Shown: positions 8,153 to 18,300 of the stretch, one piece after another | Layout of the letters: every line of letters begins with the position of its first letter | Position numbering within the stretch: the first letter of the stretch is position 1 | Assembly (NCBI GenBank): GCA_023441805.1 | Contig: JAEZNO010000001.1 | Span: forward strand, 124,001 to 188,000 | DNA: 64,000 bases | DNA from: Bacteroidota bacterium | GTDB taxonomy: Bacteria > Bacteroidota > Bacteroidia > Bacteroidales > Lentimicrobiaceae | Direction of reading: 5' to 3' | The notes under the pieces: model-generated | Database searches by the model: none | Told to the model about the DNA's origin: nothing | Seen by the model: the letters and a program-made list of their open reading frames with translations, nothing else | Program-made: the position numbers and the translations under genes

Positions 8153-10375
8153 CTATGCTCTTTTTTTAGCAAAAAAGGTCTTCTGTACAAGGTCGTATAG
8201 AATAATTAATCCACCTATAATCATCAAACCATCGGGTAGGGTACGTGCCCACATCCATCCACTCATGCTTTCAATTGCTTCACGGGTACGGGTGTAGAAA
8301 TATCCCATTTCCATTGCCATTTCTGTTTGATGCATTCCGATGATGTAAGTTGGAATAGCAAATAATAGAGCTCCTGCAGTAAGCACCCAGAATCCTATCA
8401 CACTAAGCTTGTTATTCCATTCCAGATTATTGGCAATAGAGTTAGCCCTTGAAGTAAGATAGATGAATGCAATAGAGATGTAACCAAAGGCACCTAATAA
8501 GGCTACATGTCCGTGAGGCATAATGAGGTAGGTACCATGAGAATAGTAACTGATTGTAGGAGTATTAATTACCATCCCAAAGAATCCGGCGCCAATCCAG
8601 TTAAGAACTGCCGAACCTGCTATCCACATAAATGGTACTGAAAACTGGAAATCTTCGCCTGAATGTAAACGCTCTCTCTTATTTTTCCAGGCTTCAACAA
8701 TCAACAATGCCAAAGGTAATGGCTCGAGAGCCGAGAATATTCCGCCAATTGCAATCCAATATTCATCAAGCCCCTGCCACCACAGATGATGTCCAATTCC
8801 TAATGTACCACTCAAAGAAATCAGCAATAACTCAAAGAACATAACTCTTACTGCGGTTTTGTGAGTTATCAATCCTAATGATACAGTGAAGAATGCAATG
8901 ACCCCTGCAGCAAAAAGCTCGAATGTCAATTCAACCCAGAGGTGGATAACCCACCAGCGGTAATAATCGTCAACAGTGAAATTCGGCATTATCTTGTGTA
9001 CCGGCATCATTCCGGCAATGTATAATGTTGCAATTGCAAATGCCGACCAGATGATTGTGCTGACAATAGGATTATTTGTTGCTGCTTTCCTGATAAGTGA
9101 AATAATCAGCAGGAACCAGAATACTAATCCTATGACTAATCCGATATCCCATAGACGACCGAGGTTAACAAGTTCCCTTCCTTCATTTCCTAACCAGAAC
9201 CATGTTTCACGAAGCTGGCCGGTTGCACCCATATATAAACCAATAATACTGCCGACAGCCACTACAACTAAAGCAATCCATAATATATCAACCAGCCATG
9301 GATATTTATGATCACGGTTTGCAACCCAGGGAGCAATTAGCAATCCTCCAACAAGCCAACCAACAGCCACCCATAAAATAGCTAACTGAGTGTGAATAGA
9401 ACGAAATACATTAAATGGTAACAATTCCTGAGGTACAAGAAAATCCTCAGTGGGAGCAGTATAAAGATGTGCCAGATAACCACCAATGAATAATTGTACA
9501 ACAAACAAACCTCCTACAATAGGTATATATTTCAGCAGTTTCTTCTGCGAACGGAATAGTTTTGTAATTTTTAATGGCTCTTCCAACTGTTCATTTTCAT
9601 CTTTCTTAAACAGAAACTCATAAGCAAGGAAAATAACCACAATGGTCAATGTCCAGAGGATGAGGAATTCCCACAATGAAATCTTATGAGAGAGGAATGT
9701 AAGATCCTGATCTATAAGTGGTTCAGGCGGCCAGTTATTCGACCATGTACGTTCTGTTCCCGGTCTGATAGAAGAAGCGACCAATTGCGACCAATCAACA
9801 AAAGCAGCAATTTGCATGGCTTCTTCAGGACGAATAATACCCCCTCTAAGAGCTCTTTCAGGATCTCCGTTCACAAGCAGATTAGTCAGATAATCAACAT
9901 TCTTCTTATAAGCAGCAGCTGATGCATCGGTGTAAACAGTAGTTTCTTCAAGTAATGTGGTTTGCTTTTTGAAATCCTGCTTAACTCTTTCCTTCACAGC
10001 ACCACGCTCAACCTGAGTCAGTTGATTGTTCGGTTTGCCATAAATTTCCATTGCATAGTGATCATAAAGGAACTCGGCACGGTAATGCAGAAAATCAGTT
10101 GAAAAATCAGGGCCCATGTATGCACCCATTCCCAACATGGTACCCCAGTCCATTAAGTCAAACTGTTGAAAATAGCCTTTACCTGCAACTACATCATCGT
10201 AGGTGTAAAGAACTTCACCGCTTACCGATTTTACTTCTTTAGGAATTGGAGGCACCTCCTTTTGAAGGTTCGCAGTGTAATAAATTAGCATGGTAACCAT
10301 GATAATCGCAATGATCCAGAAAGAGGTGTATAGGCCCTTTCTGCTCATAAATCTGTCTAGTAGAGTCTGTTTCAT
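8153..10375 (-). CDS. norB: Quinol-dependent nitric oxide reductase (qNOR)
   Basis: This inner-membrane haem-copper-superfamily enzyme reduces 2 NO to N2O using quinol. At 740 aa it is the fused single-subunit form: a first TM, a periplasmic N-terminal domain (FQQFDLMDWGTMLGMGAYMGPDF, about residues 65-90) that stands in for NorC, then about twelve TM helices with conserved histidines in RSIHTQLAILW, IHLWVELTFE, GIGHHLWWQG and MPHGHVALLGAFGY. It needs haem b and b3, which fits the adjacent late haem genes. Rrf2 lies 66 bases upstream on the same strand. The role is NO detoxification or a denitrification step; no other denitrification gene is present here. Confidence 0.95.
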   Translation of the reverse strand: MKQTLLDRFMSRKGLYTSFWIIAIIMVTMLIYYTANLQKEVPPIPKEVKSVSGEVLYTYDDVVAGKGYFQQFDLMDWGTMLGMGAYMGPDFSTDFLHYRAEFLYDHYAMEIYGKPNNQLTQVERGAVKERVKQDFKKQTTLLEETTVYTDASAAAYKKNVDYLTNLLVNGDPERALRGGIIRPEEAMQIAAFVDWSQLVASSIRPGTERTWSNNWPPEPLIDQDLTFLSHKISLWEFLILWTLTIVVIFLAYEFLFKKDENEQLEEPLKITKLFRSQKKLLKYIPIVGGLFVVQLFIGGYLAHLYTAPTEDFLVPQELLPFNVFRSIHTQLAILWVAVGWLVGGLLIAPWVANRDHKYPWLVDILWIALVVVAVGSIIGLYMGATGQLRETWFWLGNEGRELVNLGRLWDIGLVIGLVFWFLLIISLIRKAATNNPIVSTIIWSAFAIATLYIAGMMPVHKIMPNFTVDDYYRWWVIHLWVELTFELFAAGVIAFFTVSLGLITHKTAVRVMFFELLLISLSGTLGIGHHLWWQGLDEYWIAIGGIFSALEPLPLALLIVEAWKNKRERLHSGEDFQFSVPFMWIAGSAVLNWIGAGFFGMVINTPTISYYSHGTYLIMPHGHVALLGAFGYISIAFIYLTSRANSIANNLEWNNKLSVIGFWVLTAGALLFAIPTYIIGMHQTEMAMEMGYFYTRTREAIESMSGWMWARTLPDGLMIIGGLIILYDLVQKTFFAKKRA

Positions 10376-10403
10376 TGATGATTGGATTGTTTGATGTGTT
10401 ATT

Positions 10404-10424
10404 ATACTATGTAGAGGTAGTATT
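10404..10424. promoter_or_regulatory. Candidate Rrf2/NsrR-type operator before norB
   Basis: The inverted repeat ATACTA-(9)-TAGTAT lies 29 bases upstream of the norB start. Read on the minus strand it begins AATACTAC, the same eight bases that open the palindrome in front of the Rrf2 gene. It is proposed as a binding site for the neighbouring regulator; function is inferred. Confidence 0.5.
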
Positions 10425-10440
10425 TAAATAGAAAAAAAAT

Positions 10441-10854
10441 TCAGAATTTAGTTATCCCCTCAAAATCAAGTTTATCAAGTGTTTTTTGTGTGAATGTGTT
10501 TATAAATCTGTCACGTGTTTTATCCCACATGCTGTGCATTGCACAAGGATTATCGTCACTGCAATGATCAAAGCCCAGTATACAACCGGTGTATTTCTTC
10601 ATCCCCTCAACCGAATCTATAATATCTGCAAGAAAGATTTCTGAAGGTTTTTTAGCAAATGAATATCCTCCTTCACGTCCCTGGACGCTATAAATCAATC
10701 CGGCTTTGGTAAGATCAGTCATAAGTTGACGCAGGTATTTATCCGAAATCTTTAAAGTATCAATAAGGAACTTAGCAGTGTACAATTTACCGGGTTCCTT
10801 AGCCATAAAAGCAAGGATGCGCAGGGCATATTCGGATGTTTTACTAAGTTTCAT
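10441..10854 (-). CDS. Rrf2-family regulator, NsrR-like
   Basis: This is a 137-aa winged-helix DNA-binding protein (MKLSKTSEYALRIL, HTH about 25-50, then QGREGGYSFAKKP wing). Three cysteines, C91, C98 and C104, have the spacing seen in NsrR and other Rrf2 proteins that hold an Fe-S cluster. NsrR proteins sense NO through this cluster and release DNA. It is divergently placed from nothing and reads toward norB, 66 bases away, so it most likely controls norB and itself. Whether it is NsrR proper or another Fe-S Rrf2 cannot be decided here. Confidence 0.85.
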   Translation of the reverse strand: MKLSKTSEYALRILAFMAKEPGKLYTAKFLIDTLKISDKYLRQLMTDLTKAGLIYSVQGREGGYSFAKKPSEIFLADIIDSVEGMKKYTGCILGFDHCSDDNPCAMHSMWDKTRDRFINTFTQKTLDKLDFEGITKF

Positions 10855-10858
10855 ATTA

Positions 10859-10879
10859 AATACTACTTACAGGTATTAT
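10859..10879. promoter_or_regulatory. Candidate autoregulatory operator of the Rrf2 gene
   Basis: AATACTACTTAC...GTATTAT is an imperfect palindrome (AATAC...GTATT arms) covering the expected transcription start of the Rrf2 gene. It shares its first eight bases with the norB palindrome read on the minus strand. Confidence 0.5.
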
Positions 10880-10885
10880 TTGCCG

Positions 10886-10916
10886 CAAATATATGTCACT
10901 TTTTAGAAAAAGCAAA
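10886..10916 (-). promoter_or_regulatory. Bacteroidota-type promoter of the Rrf2 gene
   Basis: On the minus strand TTTG (10916-10913) is followed after 19 bases by TATATTTG (10893-10886), matching the -33 TTTG and -7 TAnnTTTG consensus. The start site would fall near 10880, inside the candidate operator. Confidence 0.65.
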
Positions 10917-10931
10917 TTTCTGAGAAAAATT

Positions 10932-11411
10932 TTACTCTTTTTTTCTCTTTAGTAGTGGAAGCGATGACAATTCCGAAATCTTTTCTGATGCCAGATTGCC
11001 TTCAGTTGTGAAAGGCCAGGTTACCAGATATCGTATAGGATGATCTTTTCGAATTTCTTCTATGGCTTTAATTGCCAATTCCTTAATGATCCCTTTTCTT
11101 CTATATTCTTCGAGCACAAGAGCCGAAGAGAGATATATAGCATCATATTTTCCTGTCTCAGGGGTCTGATCATACAGCTCCCTTTCAGTGATTGACCCAT
11201 CAACAAATTTTCGCATAAGGTCTTCTGTTATAGGTATCACAATCAGCCAGGCAGCAGGACCATTCTCGTCACTATATTCTGAAACTGTTGCAGGATGAAT
11301 CAGTTTTAGACGACGAATAACGTTCTCATCTACATCCAGTTGCGTAGGATCGCTTTTTACTGAAAAGATATCATCGGCCATTTGTACAAGCCGTCGGTAA
11401 TTATCATTCAT
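10932..11411 (-). CDS. GNAT-like acetyltransferase domain protein
   Basis: This is a 159-aa protein without a signal peptide. The segment IYLSSALVLEEYRRKGIIKELAIKAIEEI (about 92-120) is laid out like the beta4-alpha3 acetyl-CoA-binding part of the GNAT fold, with RRKGI in place of the usual Q/RxxGxG/A loop. Its substrate is unknown. It ends 77 bases upstream of the Rrf2 gene on the same strand and diverges from mntP (58 bases between starts). Confidence 0.6.
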   Translation of the reverse strand: MNDNYRRLVQMADDIFSVKSDPTQLDVDENVIRRLKLIHPATVSEYSDENGPAAWLIVIPITEDLMRKFVDGSITERELYDQTPETGKYDAIYLSSALVLEEYRRKGIIKELAIKAIEEIRKDHPIRYLVTWPFTTEGNLASEKISELSSLPLLKRKKE

Positions 11412-11436
11412 TATGCAAGGTTAATAATAATTTGAA

Positions 11437-11444
11437 TAATTTTG
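11437..11444 (+). promoter_or_regulatory. -7 box of mntP
   Basis: TAATTTTG matches TAnnTTTG and lies 26 bases before the mntP start, which also has a good AGAGGA ribosome-binding site. A clear -33 TTG at the usual distance is not obvious. No manganese riboswitch fold is visible in the 58-base gap. Confidence 0.5.
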
Positions 11445-11469
11445 GCACCGTTTACTATAAGAGGACGAA

Positions 11470-12042
11470 ATGGATCTGGTGAGTATATTTTTAATTGCAT
11501 TTGGATTATCAATGGATTCATTTGCTGTTTCGGTGAGTAGTGGTATAATTCTTCCTTCAATAAAATTCAACAGAGCTATTATAATTGCATTTTCACTGGC
11601 ATTCTTCCAGGGGCTAATGCCATTAGCGGGTTGGTTGATGGGAATTGGCCTTCACAACTATATCAAACCAGTTGATCATTGGGTGGCATTTGGACTACTT
11701 TCACTGTTAAGCATAAAGATGATTATTGAAAGTAGGAAAAAGGAAGATGATCGAGCTGATTTTAACCCTCTTAAACCTACTGTTCTTCTCACGATGTCGA
11801 TCGCAACAAGTATTGATGCCCTCGTAGTTGGAGTGAGCCTGTCGTTCATCGCAGTGACAAATTCACTCTTTTGGATTACGCCGATCCTGATTATCGGAAG
11901 TGTTACCTTTTTTATGTCAATGTTAGGAATCCTGTTTGGAAAGAACCTGGGAAATCAATTTGGTAAAAAAATGGAAATGCTCGGCGGTATCATACTTTTC
12001 CTGATAGGAGTGAGGATACTCGCCGAACACCTCTGGTTGTAA
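11470..12042 (+). CDS. mntP: Manganese efflux pump MntP
   Basis: This is a 190-aa inner-membrane protein with six hydrophobic helices in two homologous halves. Each half carries the family's acidic motif: GLSMDSFAVSVSSG near residue 16 and SIATSIDALVVGVSLS near residue 118. These aspartates are known to be needed for Mn2+ export in the family. The length matches MntP (YebN). The gene is preceded by AGAGGA and converges on the lipoprotein gene 15 bases downstream. Confidence 0.93.
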   Translation: MDLVSIFLIAFGLSMDSFAVSVSSGIILPSIKFNRAIIIAFSLAFFQGLMPLAGWLMGIGLHNYIKPVDHWVAFGLLSLLSIKMIIESRKKEDDRADFNPLKPTVLLTMSIATSIDALVVGVSLSFIAVTNSLFWITPILIIGSVTFFMSMLGILFGKNLGNQFGKKMEMLGGIILFLIGVRILAEHLWL

Positions 12043-12057
12043 TATTTAGCCTTTCAA

Positions 12058-12591
12058 TTATCTTACTCCTGTTGTATCAGGATATGGTGTTGTCGGAGTT
12101 GGTGCAAATGGGTCATCCGGAGTTTCAGGTGGTGTGGGTGGAGTAGTAAAGTTATCGTCAACCGGTGGCAGTGGTTCTTCATTAAATGGATCAATCAGCT
12201 CAACCCTTGATATCTCAGTGCCCGATGGTGCCATTACATTTCCACTCGGCTCAGCGGTGATTATGATTTCATCAATGTCGTAAGGTGTTATAGTAGTCAG
12301 AGTTGATGTTTCAGCATTTTTGTTCTGAAGCTGACCAAGATTTCTAACATCTTCTGAATCTTCTGATTTACCCCAAATAACATAAGCTGTACTTGAAGGA
12401 TCAATCCTCTCGGGACTTGCAAGATTTTTAGCATTAACTGTCACTACTTTATTATCGTTTTTGTCGAGGCGGGTCTTGGCTTTTATGTCTGCTGCCGGTG
12501 CCACACTTGATACAGGAAAACGGGTCGTATTAGCACATCCTGTTAAGATGATGATAAACGCAGTTATAATCGAAAACGCAAGTAATTTCAT
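12058..12591 (-). CDS. Proline-rich lipoprotein of unknown function
   Basis: This is a 177-aa exported lipoprotein: a hydrophobic signal with lipobox LTGC (Cys19), a middle region (about 60-135) of predicted beta structure (TVNAKNLASPE, AYVIWGKSED, ITAEPSGN), and a C-terminal tail very rich in Pro, Thr and Asp. The middle resembles the anti-sigma/fasciclin-like 'AYVIWG' domains of small Bacteroidota lipoproteins, but I cannot name the family. It is a single gene, convergent with mntP. Confidence 0.7.
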   Translation of the reverse strand: MKLLAFSIITAFIIILTGCANTTRFPVSSVAPAADIKAKTRLDKNDNKVVTVNAKNLASPERIDPSSTAYVIWGKSEDSEDVRNLGQLQNKNAETSTLTTITPYDIDEIIITAEPSGNVMAPSGTEISRVELIDPFNEEPLPPVDDNFTTPPTPPETPDDPFAPTPTTPYPDTTGVR

Positions 12592-12681
12592 GGTAGATCA
12601 ATTTTAGTTGATAATTAGCATTCCCGGAATTTATTACTAACAAACTGTAAATCAAGTTGTTTTGACATAACAATCAACCAG

Positions 12682-13152
12682 TTATGATCCTGCTAATAGT
12701 TTTTCTAATTGATCAATGAGGGATATTTGTCCGGGGTTCAGTTTCAATCTTGCTGTCTTAAAATCAAACCAATCACCCTTATCAACTTCGGGAAACTCCT
12801 GATAGTTGCCTGACAGGGGAGGCCATTGCAATGGAAAATTGTTGCTTTCAATAATCGGTGGATCAAGATCACCTTCAACTGCATAGGCATATACGACTTT
12901 CCCGCTTTTAAGTTTAACCGGGTCAAGATTCACGAATGTTCCTGTCAGTCTATGATTAGTTTCTTCTTCAAACTCCCTTATGGCAGTTTCAAGAATTCCT
13001 GCACCACCATCAATCTCACCCTTAGGGATCGACCAAACACCTTCATCTCTTTTTGCATAATAAGGTCCTCCGGGATGCACCAGAAATACCTCAGGTACTT
13101 GATTCTTTTTCCTGTACAATAAAATTCCGGCACTATTTTTCGCCATAAACAT
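12682..13152 (-). CDS. Nudix hydrolase
   Basis: This is a 156-aa protein with a Nudix box (about residues 44-66: GEIDGGAGILETAIREFEEE), whose glutamates coordinate Mg2+ for pyrophosphate cleavage. The N-terminus SAGILLYR and VFLVHPGGP...WSIPKGE are typical of the diadenosine-polyphosphate/NTP-type Nudix enzymes of bacteria. MAK at 13146 is as good a start as the upstream Met at 13152. Substrate unknown; likely a housecleaning enzyme. Confidence 0.9.
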   Translation of the reverse strand: MFMAKNSAGILLYRKKNQVPEVFLVHPGGPYYAKRDEGVWSIPKGEIDGGAGILETAIREFEEETNHRLTGTFVNLDPVKLKSGKVVYAYAVEGDLDPPIIESNNFPLQWPPLSGNYQEFPEVDKGDWFDFKTARLKLNPGQISLIDQLEKLLAGS

Positions 13153-13305
13153 CCCTGGTTTTAAAGTTTAGATATAATAGGATTTATGATTTCTTTGTTC
13201 AATAGGTTGTTTAAGAATCAACAGAATATTGTTAAGCTCATAATCCTAATATTGTGCTGATTATCAAATAGCAAATTTCAAATCCCTGAATATTTGTTTA
13301 ATGTT

Positions 13306-13313
13306 TAATTTTG
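13306..13313 (+). promoter_or_regulatory. -7 box of glnS
   Basis: TAATTTTG matches the Bacteroidota TAnnTTTG box and lies 31 bases before the glnS start codon. Confidence 0.5.
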
Positions 13314-13344
13314 CACCCTTAATTTAACAGAACATACAGGTAAT

Positions 13345-15033
13345 ATGATTGAAAATAAACCGGACAATGAAGTCAAAGCACCTGCAAACTTTATTCATTC
13401 CATAATAGAAGAGGACCTTAGAACAGGAAAGAACGATAAGAGGGTTCATACCCGGTTTCCGCCAGAACCAAACGGATATCTCCATATTGGTCATGCTAAA
13501 TCAATTTGTCTCAATTTTGGAACAGCTGCCCGGTATAATGGAAAGTGTAATCTTCGTTTTGATGACACCAATCCCACTAAAGAGGATGTAGAATATGTTG
13601 ATTCAATACGCGAAGATGTTCACTGGTTAGGTTTTGACTGGGAAGGTCGTGAATATTATGCTTCAGATTATTTTGAGCAGATATATGAGTTTGCCGAGAA
13701 GCTTGTAAAGAAGGGTAAAGCTTATGTTTGCGATCTTTCAGCTGATGAGATTGCCGAGCAGAAGGGTACCCCAACACGTCCAGGTATTGAAAGTCCATAC
13801 CGTAATCGTTCTGTTGAGGAAAACCTTGATTTACTTCGACGTATGCGTGCCGGTGAATTTCCTGAAGGATCAAGGACACTCAGGGCAAAAATCGATATGG
13901 CATCGCCTAATATGCACATGCGCGATCCAATAATGTACAGGATAATATATGGCCATCATCATCGTACCGGTGACAAATGGTGTATTTATCCAATGTATGA
14001 CTTTGCTCACGGTCAATGCGATTCTATTGAAAAAATAACACACAGTATCTGTACTTTGGAGTTTGAAGTACACAGACCCCTCTACGACTGGTTTGTAAGA
14101 GAGTTAGAGATATTTGCTCCACAACAAATTGAGTTTGCCCGCCTTAACATGAGCTACACAGTAATGAGTAAACGTAAACTGCTTGAGCTCGTTAAAAACA
14201 ATTATGTAAACGGCTGGGATGATCCGCGAATGCCGACTATTTCAGGACTTCGTCGTCGGGGTTATACACCTGAATCTATCAGAAATTTCTCTGATATTAT
14301 CGGTGTGGCAAAACGTGATAATGTGATTGATGTAAGTTTACTTGAGTTCTGTATTCGTGAAGATCTCAATAAGCGTGCACAAAGAGTAATGGGTGTTATT
14401 AACCCTGTTAAACTGGTGATTACCAATTTTCCGGAAGGCACAGTTGAAATGATGCCTGCAATTAATAATCCTGAAAATCCGGATGCAGGCACCAGGGATG
14501 TTCCTTTTACAAGAGAGCTTTATATAGAGCGTGAGGACTTTATGGAAGATCCGCCTAATAAGTTCTTCAGATTAGCCCCCGGGCGTGAAGTACGGTTGAA
14601 ATACTCATATATCATTAAATGCGAGGATTTTGTGAAAGATCCGCATACAGGTGAGATAACAGAAATCCGGTGCACCTATGGTCCCGAAACCCTTAGTGGC
14701 AGGTCACAGAGTAACCGAAAGGTTAAAGGAACACTTCACTGGGTGTCAGCACAACATGCTTTAGAAGCTGAAATTAGATTGTATGACAGACTTTTTAAGT
14801 CTCCTGATCCTGAAGATGTTGAAGAGGGTGTTGACTATAAGATTAACCTCAACCCTGATTCTCTGAAAGTCATCAAGGGATACGTTGAAGAATCGCTTGC
14901 TGATACAAAGCCTCTCGACAAATTCCAATTTGAACGACTTGGGTACTTTTGCACCGATTATGACAGCACTAAAGGAAAATTAGTTTTTAACCGTACAGTA
15001 CCACTAAAGGACTCATGGGCGAAAAATCAGTGA
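13345..15033 (+). CDS. glnS: Glutaminyl-tRNA synthetase
   Basis: This class I synthetase charges tRNA-Gln with glutamine in the cytoplasm. The 562-aa protein shows [17 protein letters not shown] (HIGH at 47-50), the GlnRS-type FDDTNP, a KMSKS-variant VMSKRKL (about 272-278) and the C-terminal anticodon-binding beta barrels ([27 protein letters not shown]). These distinguish GlnRS from discriminating GluRS. A tRNA-Gln gene lies 134 bases downstream on the same strand, so enzyme and substrate are adjacent. Confidence 0.96.
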   Translation: MIENKPDNEVKAPANFIHSIIEEDLRTGKNDKRVHTRFPPEPNGYLHIGHAKSICLNFGTAARYNGKCNLRFDDTNPTKEDVEYVDSIREDVHWLGFDWEGREYYASDYFEQIYEFAEKLVKKGKAYVCDLSADEIAEQKGTPTRPGIESPYRNRSVEENLDLLRRMRAGEFPEGSRTLRAKIDMASPNMHMRDPIMYRIIYGHHHRTGDKWCIYPMYDFAHGQCDSIEKITHSICTLEFEVHRPLYDWFVRELEIFAPQQIEFARLNMSYTVMSKRKLLELVKNNYVNGWDDPRMPTISGLRRRGYTPESIRNFSDIIGVAKRDNVIDVSLLEFCIREDLNKRAQRVMGVINPVKLVITNFPEGTVEMMPAINNPENPDAGTRDVPFTRELYIEREDFMEDPPNKFFRLAPGREVRLKYSYIIKCEDFVKDPHTGEITEIRCTYGPETLSGRSQSNRKVKGTLHWVSAQHALEAEIRLYDRLFKSPDPEDVEEGVDYKINLNPDSLKVIKGYVEESLADTKPLDKFQFERLGYFCTDYDSTKGKLVFNRTVPLKDSWAKNQ

Positions 15034-15147
15034 TCTGCCGGGTATTATACCTAAGGAACTACTCTCATTTCCAGGGATTCTGATTAATTATAGAAGGTAG
15101 AAGTAAAAAAAGAGCTAAAAAGTTTGTTTGTTAAATAAAGTATTTTG

Positions 15148-15155
15148 TAATTTCG
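15148..15155 (+). promoter_or_regulatory. -7 box of tRNA-Gln
   Basis: TAATTTCG differs by one base from TAnnTTTG, lies 12 bases before the tRNA, and is preceded by two TTTG copies (15122-15130) at 17 and 21 bases. The tRNA therefore probably has its own promoter although it follows glnS. Confidence 0.5.
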
Positions 15156-15166
15156 CCCCCTGTTAC

Positions 15167-15239
15167 TGACCTATGGTGTAATTGGCAACACGTCTGACTC
15201 TGGATCAGAAGAGTCCAGGTTCGACCCCTGGTAGGTCAA
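15167..15239 (+). tRNA. tRNA-Gln (anticodon CUG)
   Basis: The cloverleaf folds completely: acceptor TGACCTA (15167-15173) with TAGGTCA (15232-15238), an anticodon stem TCTGA/TCAGA around loop CTCTGGA with anticodon CTG, and a T arm CCAGG-TTCGACC-CCTGG. The discriminator is A15239 and no CCA is encoded. The anticodon reads CAG codons. Confidence 0.95.
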
Positions 15240-15248
15240 CAAGTCGAT

Positions 15249-15280
15249 AAAAAACCACTTACTGATGTGAGTGGTTTTTT
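15249..15280. terminator. Bidirectional terminator between tRNA-Gln and the RND operon
   Basis: AAAAAACCACT (15249-15259) pairs with AGTGGTTTTTT (15270-15280), and three more inner pairs close a TGAT loop. It has an A run on one side and a T run on the other. It therefore works for the tRNA on the plus strand and, 59 bases past its stop, for the RND pump gene on the minus strand. Confidence 0.85.
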
Positions 15281-15338
15281 GTTTATAAAATAGTGTTGCT
15301 GTTATATAATTTGCTCTGCTCCCAGTTTACTTCTTCTT

Positions 15339-18300
15339 TTAATTTATGATTGCTTGTTTTTTGTTCTTTCTCCCAGCTATTTTTTTGATTTTAAGGCCAA
15401 CCACAATTGTCTGATAGTAAAGCAATGGAATGATCCAAAGACTCACCAGCGTTCCTGCTGTCATCCCGGCAAGCATTGTTAAAGAAAGTGGCAATTGTAA
15501 CTTAGCGCCCATATCAGTACCAAACATTTGAGGTAAAAGAGCAATTACTGTTACAAGGGCAGTCATGATTATGGGTTTTAATCTTCGACGTCCGCCTTCA
15601 TGAATTGCCGGAATTAAGTCCATACCCTCCCGCCGCAGCTGATTTATGGTATCAATTTTTAATATTGAATCGTTGATAATTATACCGCCCATTACTACAA
15701 ACCCAATCATTGACATAGCATTGATCGAATTGCCTGCTAACCATAAAATAATAGCGGCAAAAGCTATATCTATTGGAAGCTCAACGAGAACCACCCAAGG
15801 AATTGTAAGTGATTCAAATTGTGCTGCAAGGATAAAAAATAACAACAACACAGAAATTAAGATAATTATAACCATTTCAGAAATCAATTTGCGATTACTG
15901 AAGTAGCTGCCCGAAAATCCGACTTCTATGCCTTGTTTCTTATGAACAATATTTTCAACTTCATTAATGATACCCTGCGTTTTATTAGCGGCAGCTTGAA
16001 TATTAACCGGAACATATACCCCTTCAGGTCCTCCGTATATAGTTCTGTAATCGCTTGCCACCTCAACGCTTACAAGAAGTTTCAATGGAATTTTTTGTCC
16101 TGAACGGTTACTGATAAACAATGTGTTTAATGCGCTTTGCATTGTTACTGGTTCTGATCCGATTATGATAGGGATATAACGATCAACTGCCTTAAGATCA
16201 GAGGTTATATTATTGTTAAAAGCAGTTCTAAGTTCTGATAACACTTCATTATGATCAACATTATAATTGAAGAGCATATCAGGTTTTGCTCTTATCAGAT
16301 ACTGAGATCTTATTGGAATACCATCTGAAGGGATTGAGGTATACTTCGTGATTTCAGATGATATTGATTGCACATCCTTTAACGGAATGGGAGTATCATT
16401 ATTTTCCCCGATTAATCTTGCAGTAAGCCTGCCTTCATTTCCTGAAAACAATTTTGTAAAAGGATTTTCAGGTGCTTTAAAACTGAAAGATGCATCGGGA
16501 TAGTGACTTGTAAGAAATGTCTTTAAGTTCTTTTCAACCTCCTCAATATTTTTCGAAGTTGAGGCTTTTAGATATAACTGGCATTCATAAGCACTCATGT
16601 CAAGATCACGGTTAAGCACAAATTGTTGCTCTCCGATAAAAGCATTTGACTGTAGAATGTCTTTTCCTGCCTGGGTTAATAGTTTCTTTATTCGATGACT
16701 GTTTTCAAGTGGGTGAATATTTTCATTCCAGTCTATGTCAAGAATCGTCTCCTCCTGGGGAAGTGATGGCAACTGACGCTTATCAATTTTAGTAAAAGCG
16801 AGATAACCTCCTGCCAAAATCATCAATAAAACTACCATTGTAATCCATTGATGTCTGAATATAAAATCAAATCCACGCTCGTACTTATTTTCAAGCTCAA
16901 AGAGCTTAAATCTGTTGAGAAATTTTATTTCATTGTGTTTATGCTCATGCCGATGCACCAAATGGAATAAGGTAGGTGTTAAAGTAATAGAAACCAACAA
17001 CGATATCCCCTGTCCTATCGCAATAGCAATTGCCTGATCATAAAAAAGAGCACCGGCAATTCCACTAAGAAATATCAAGGGGATAAAAATTGCACATGAA
17101 GTAAGCGTAGAAGAAATCATTGGGGAAATCACCTCATTTGTACCTTTAGTTATGGCCATTAACTGATTTTCTCCCCTTTCCTTGTGTTGAATAATATTAT
17201 CAATAACAACTATAGAATTGTCAATCATCATTCCAACTCCAAGGATAAGACCTGATAAAGAGACAATGTTTATGGATATGCCAAACAAGTAAAAAAAGAA
17301 AAGACTGATGATGAGCGTTACCGGTAATGTTAACGCGATGAGAAGTGGACTACGATAGTTACGGATAAATAAAAAAAGTATCAGGATAGCCAGAAAAGCA
17401 CCCTGGATAAGATTGCTTTTAAGGTTATCAATGGTGTATGTTAATAAGAATGACTGATCCTGACTGGTTTCAAACTCTATTTCAGGATATTCATTGACCA
17501 GTTGAGTTATCAAAGTCTTAACTTCGTCACGCATGGTCTCTATTTTTGAGCCGCTGCTTTTTATTAGAGCCATACAAACAGCTCTTTTTCCCTGTGAAAG
17601 GTACAAGCCTTGTGGATCCTGGGCCCGAATAGCAACATCAGCTAATTCACACAATAGAACAGGACTTCCATGGACATTAATAATCAGGTTTTTAACGTCA
17701 TCTACTGTGCGAAGTTCATTCCTGAACATCAGGCTGTATTGCAATTGTCCTTCCCTTACAATGATTCCGCTTATTGACGTATTGTTTTGATCAAGTGCAA
17801 ATATCAGATCATTGATACTCACATCCATACTTAGCATTTTCGGCGTATTGGGAATGATATATAAACCCGGAGAGCTTAAACCTGTGATATCTGCAAAAGC
17901 GACAGAATTAAGTTGTTCAATTCTTCTGCGTATTACAGTTTCAGCAAAGTTACTCAGTTGGTCAAACTGTTCCTCGTTGTTTCCAGATTCACCTTTTAAG
18001 CTGAGATTCAATAAGAAAACAGGCAGATCAGTCGTACTTGCTTTTATTATTTTTGGTCTCCTTACTTCACGGGGTAGTCCGGCCATTGCTGCATCAACCT
18101 TATCATTTACTTCAATAAAGGAAAAATCAGTGTTGGTGCCATACTCAAATTTTAACCTGATAATCGCGTTGTTGTCGCGTGTTTCACTGGTAATATCTTC
18201 TAATCCCGGGAGTTGCTGTAAACGCGCTCTTATTCCTGATACAATTGTACGTTCAAGGTCTATGGCACTGGTATTTGGATGCGAGACATAAACTGTAATT

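Noticed and set aside
8976..9311. 111-codon plus-strand frame opposite norB
   Set aside because: It is a shadow of the strongly supported norB frame and has no recognisable domain.
11412..11469. Manganese (yybP-ykoY) riboswitch before mntP
   Set aside because: The gap is only 58 bases and shows no conserved riboswitch core.
17812..18291. 159-codon plus-strand frame opposite the RND pump gene
   Set aside because: It is a reverse-strand shadow of conserved RND sequence with no ribosome-binding site or family features.
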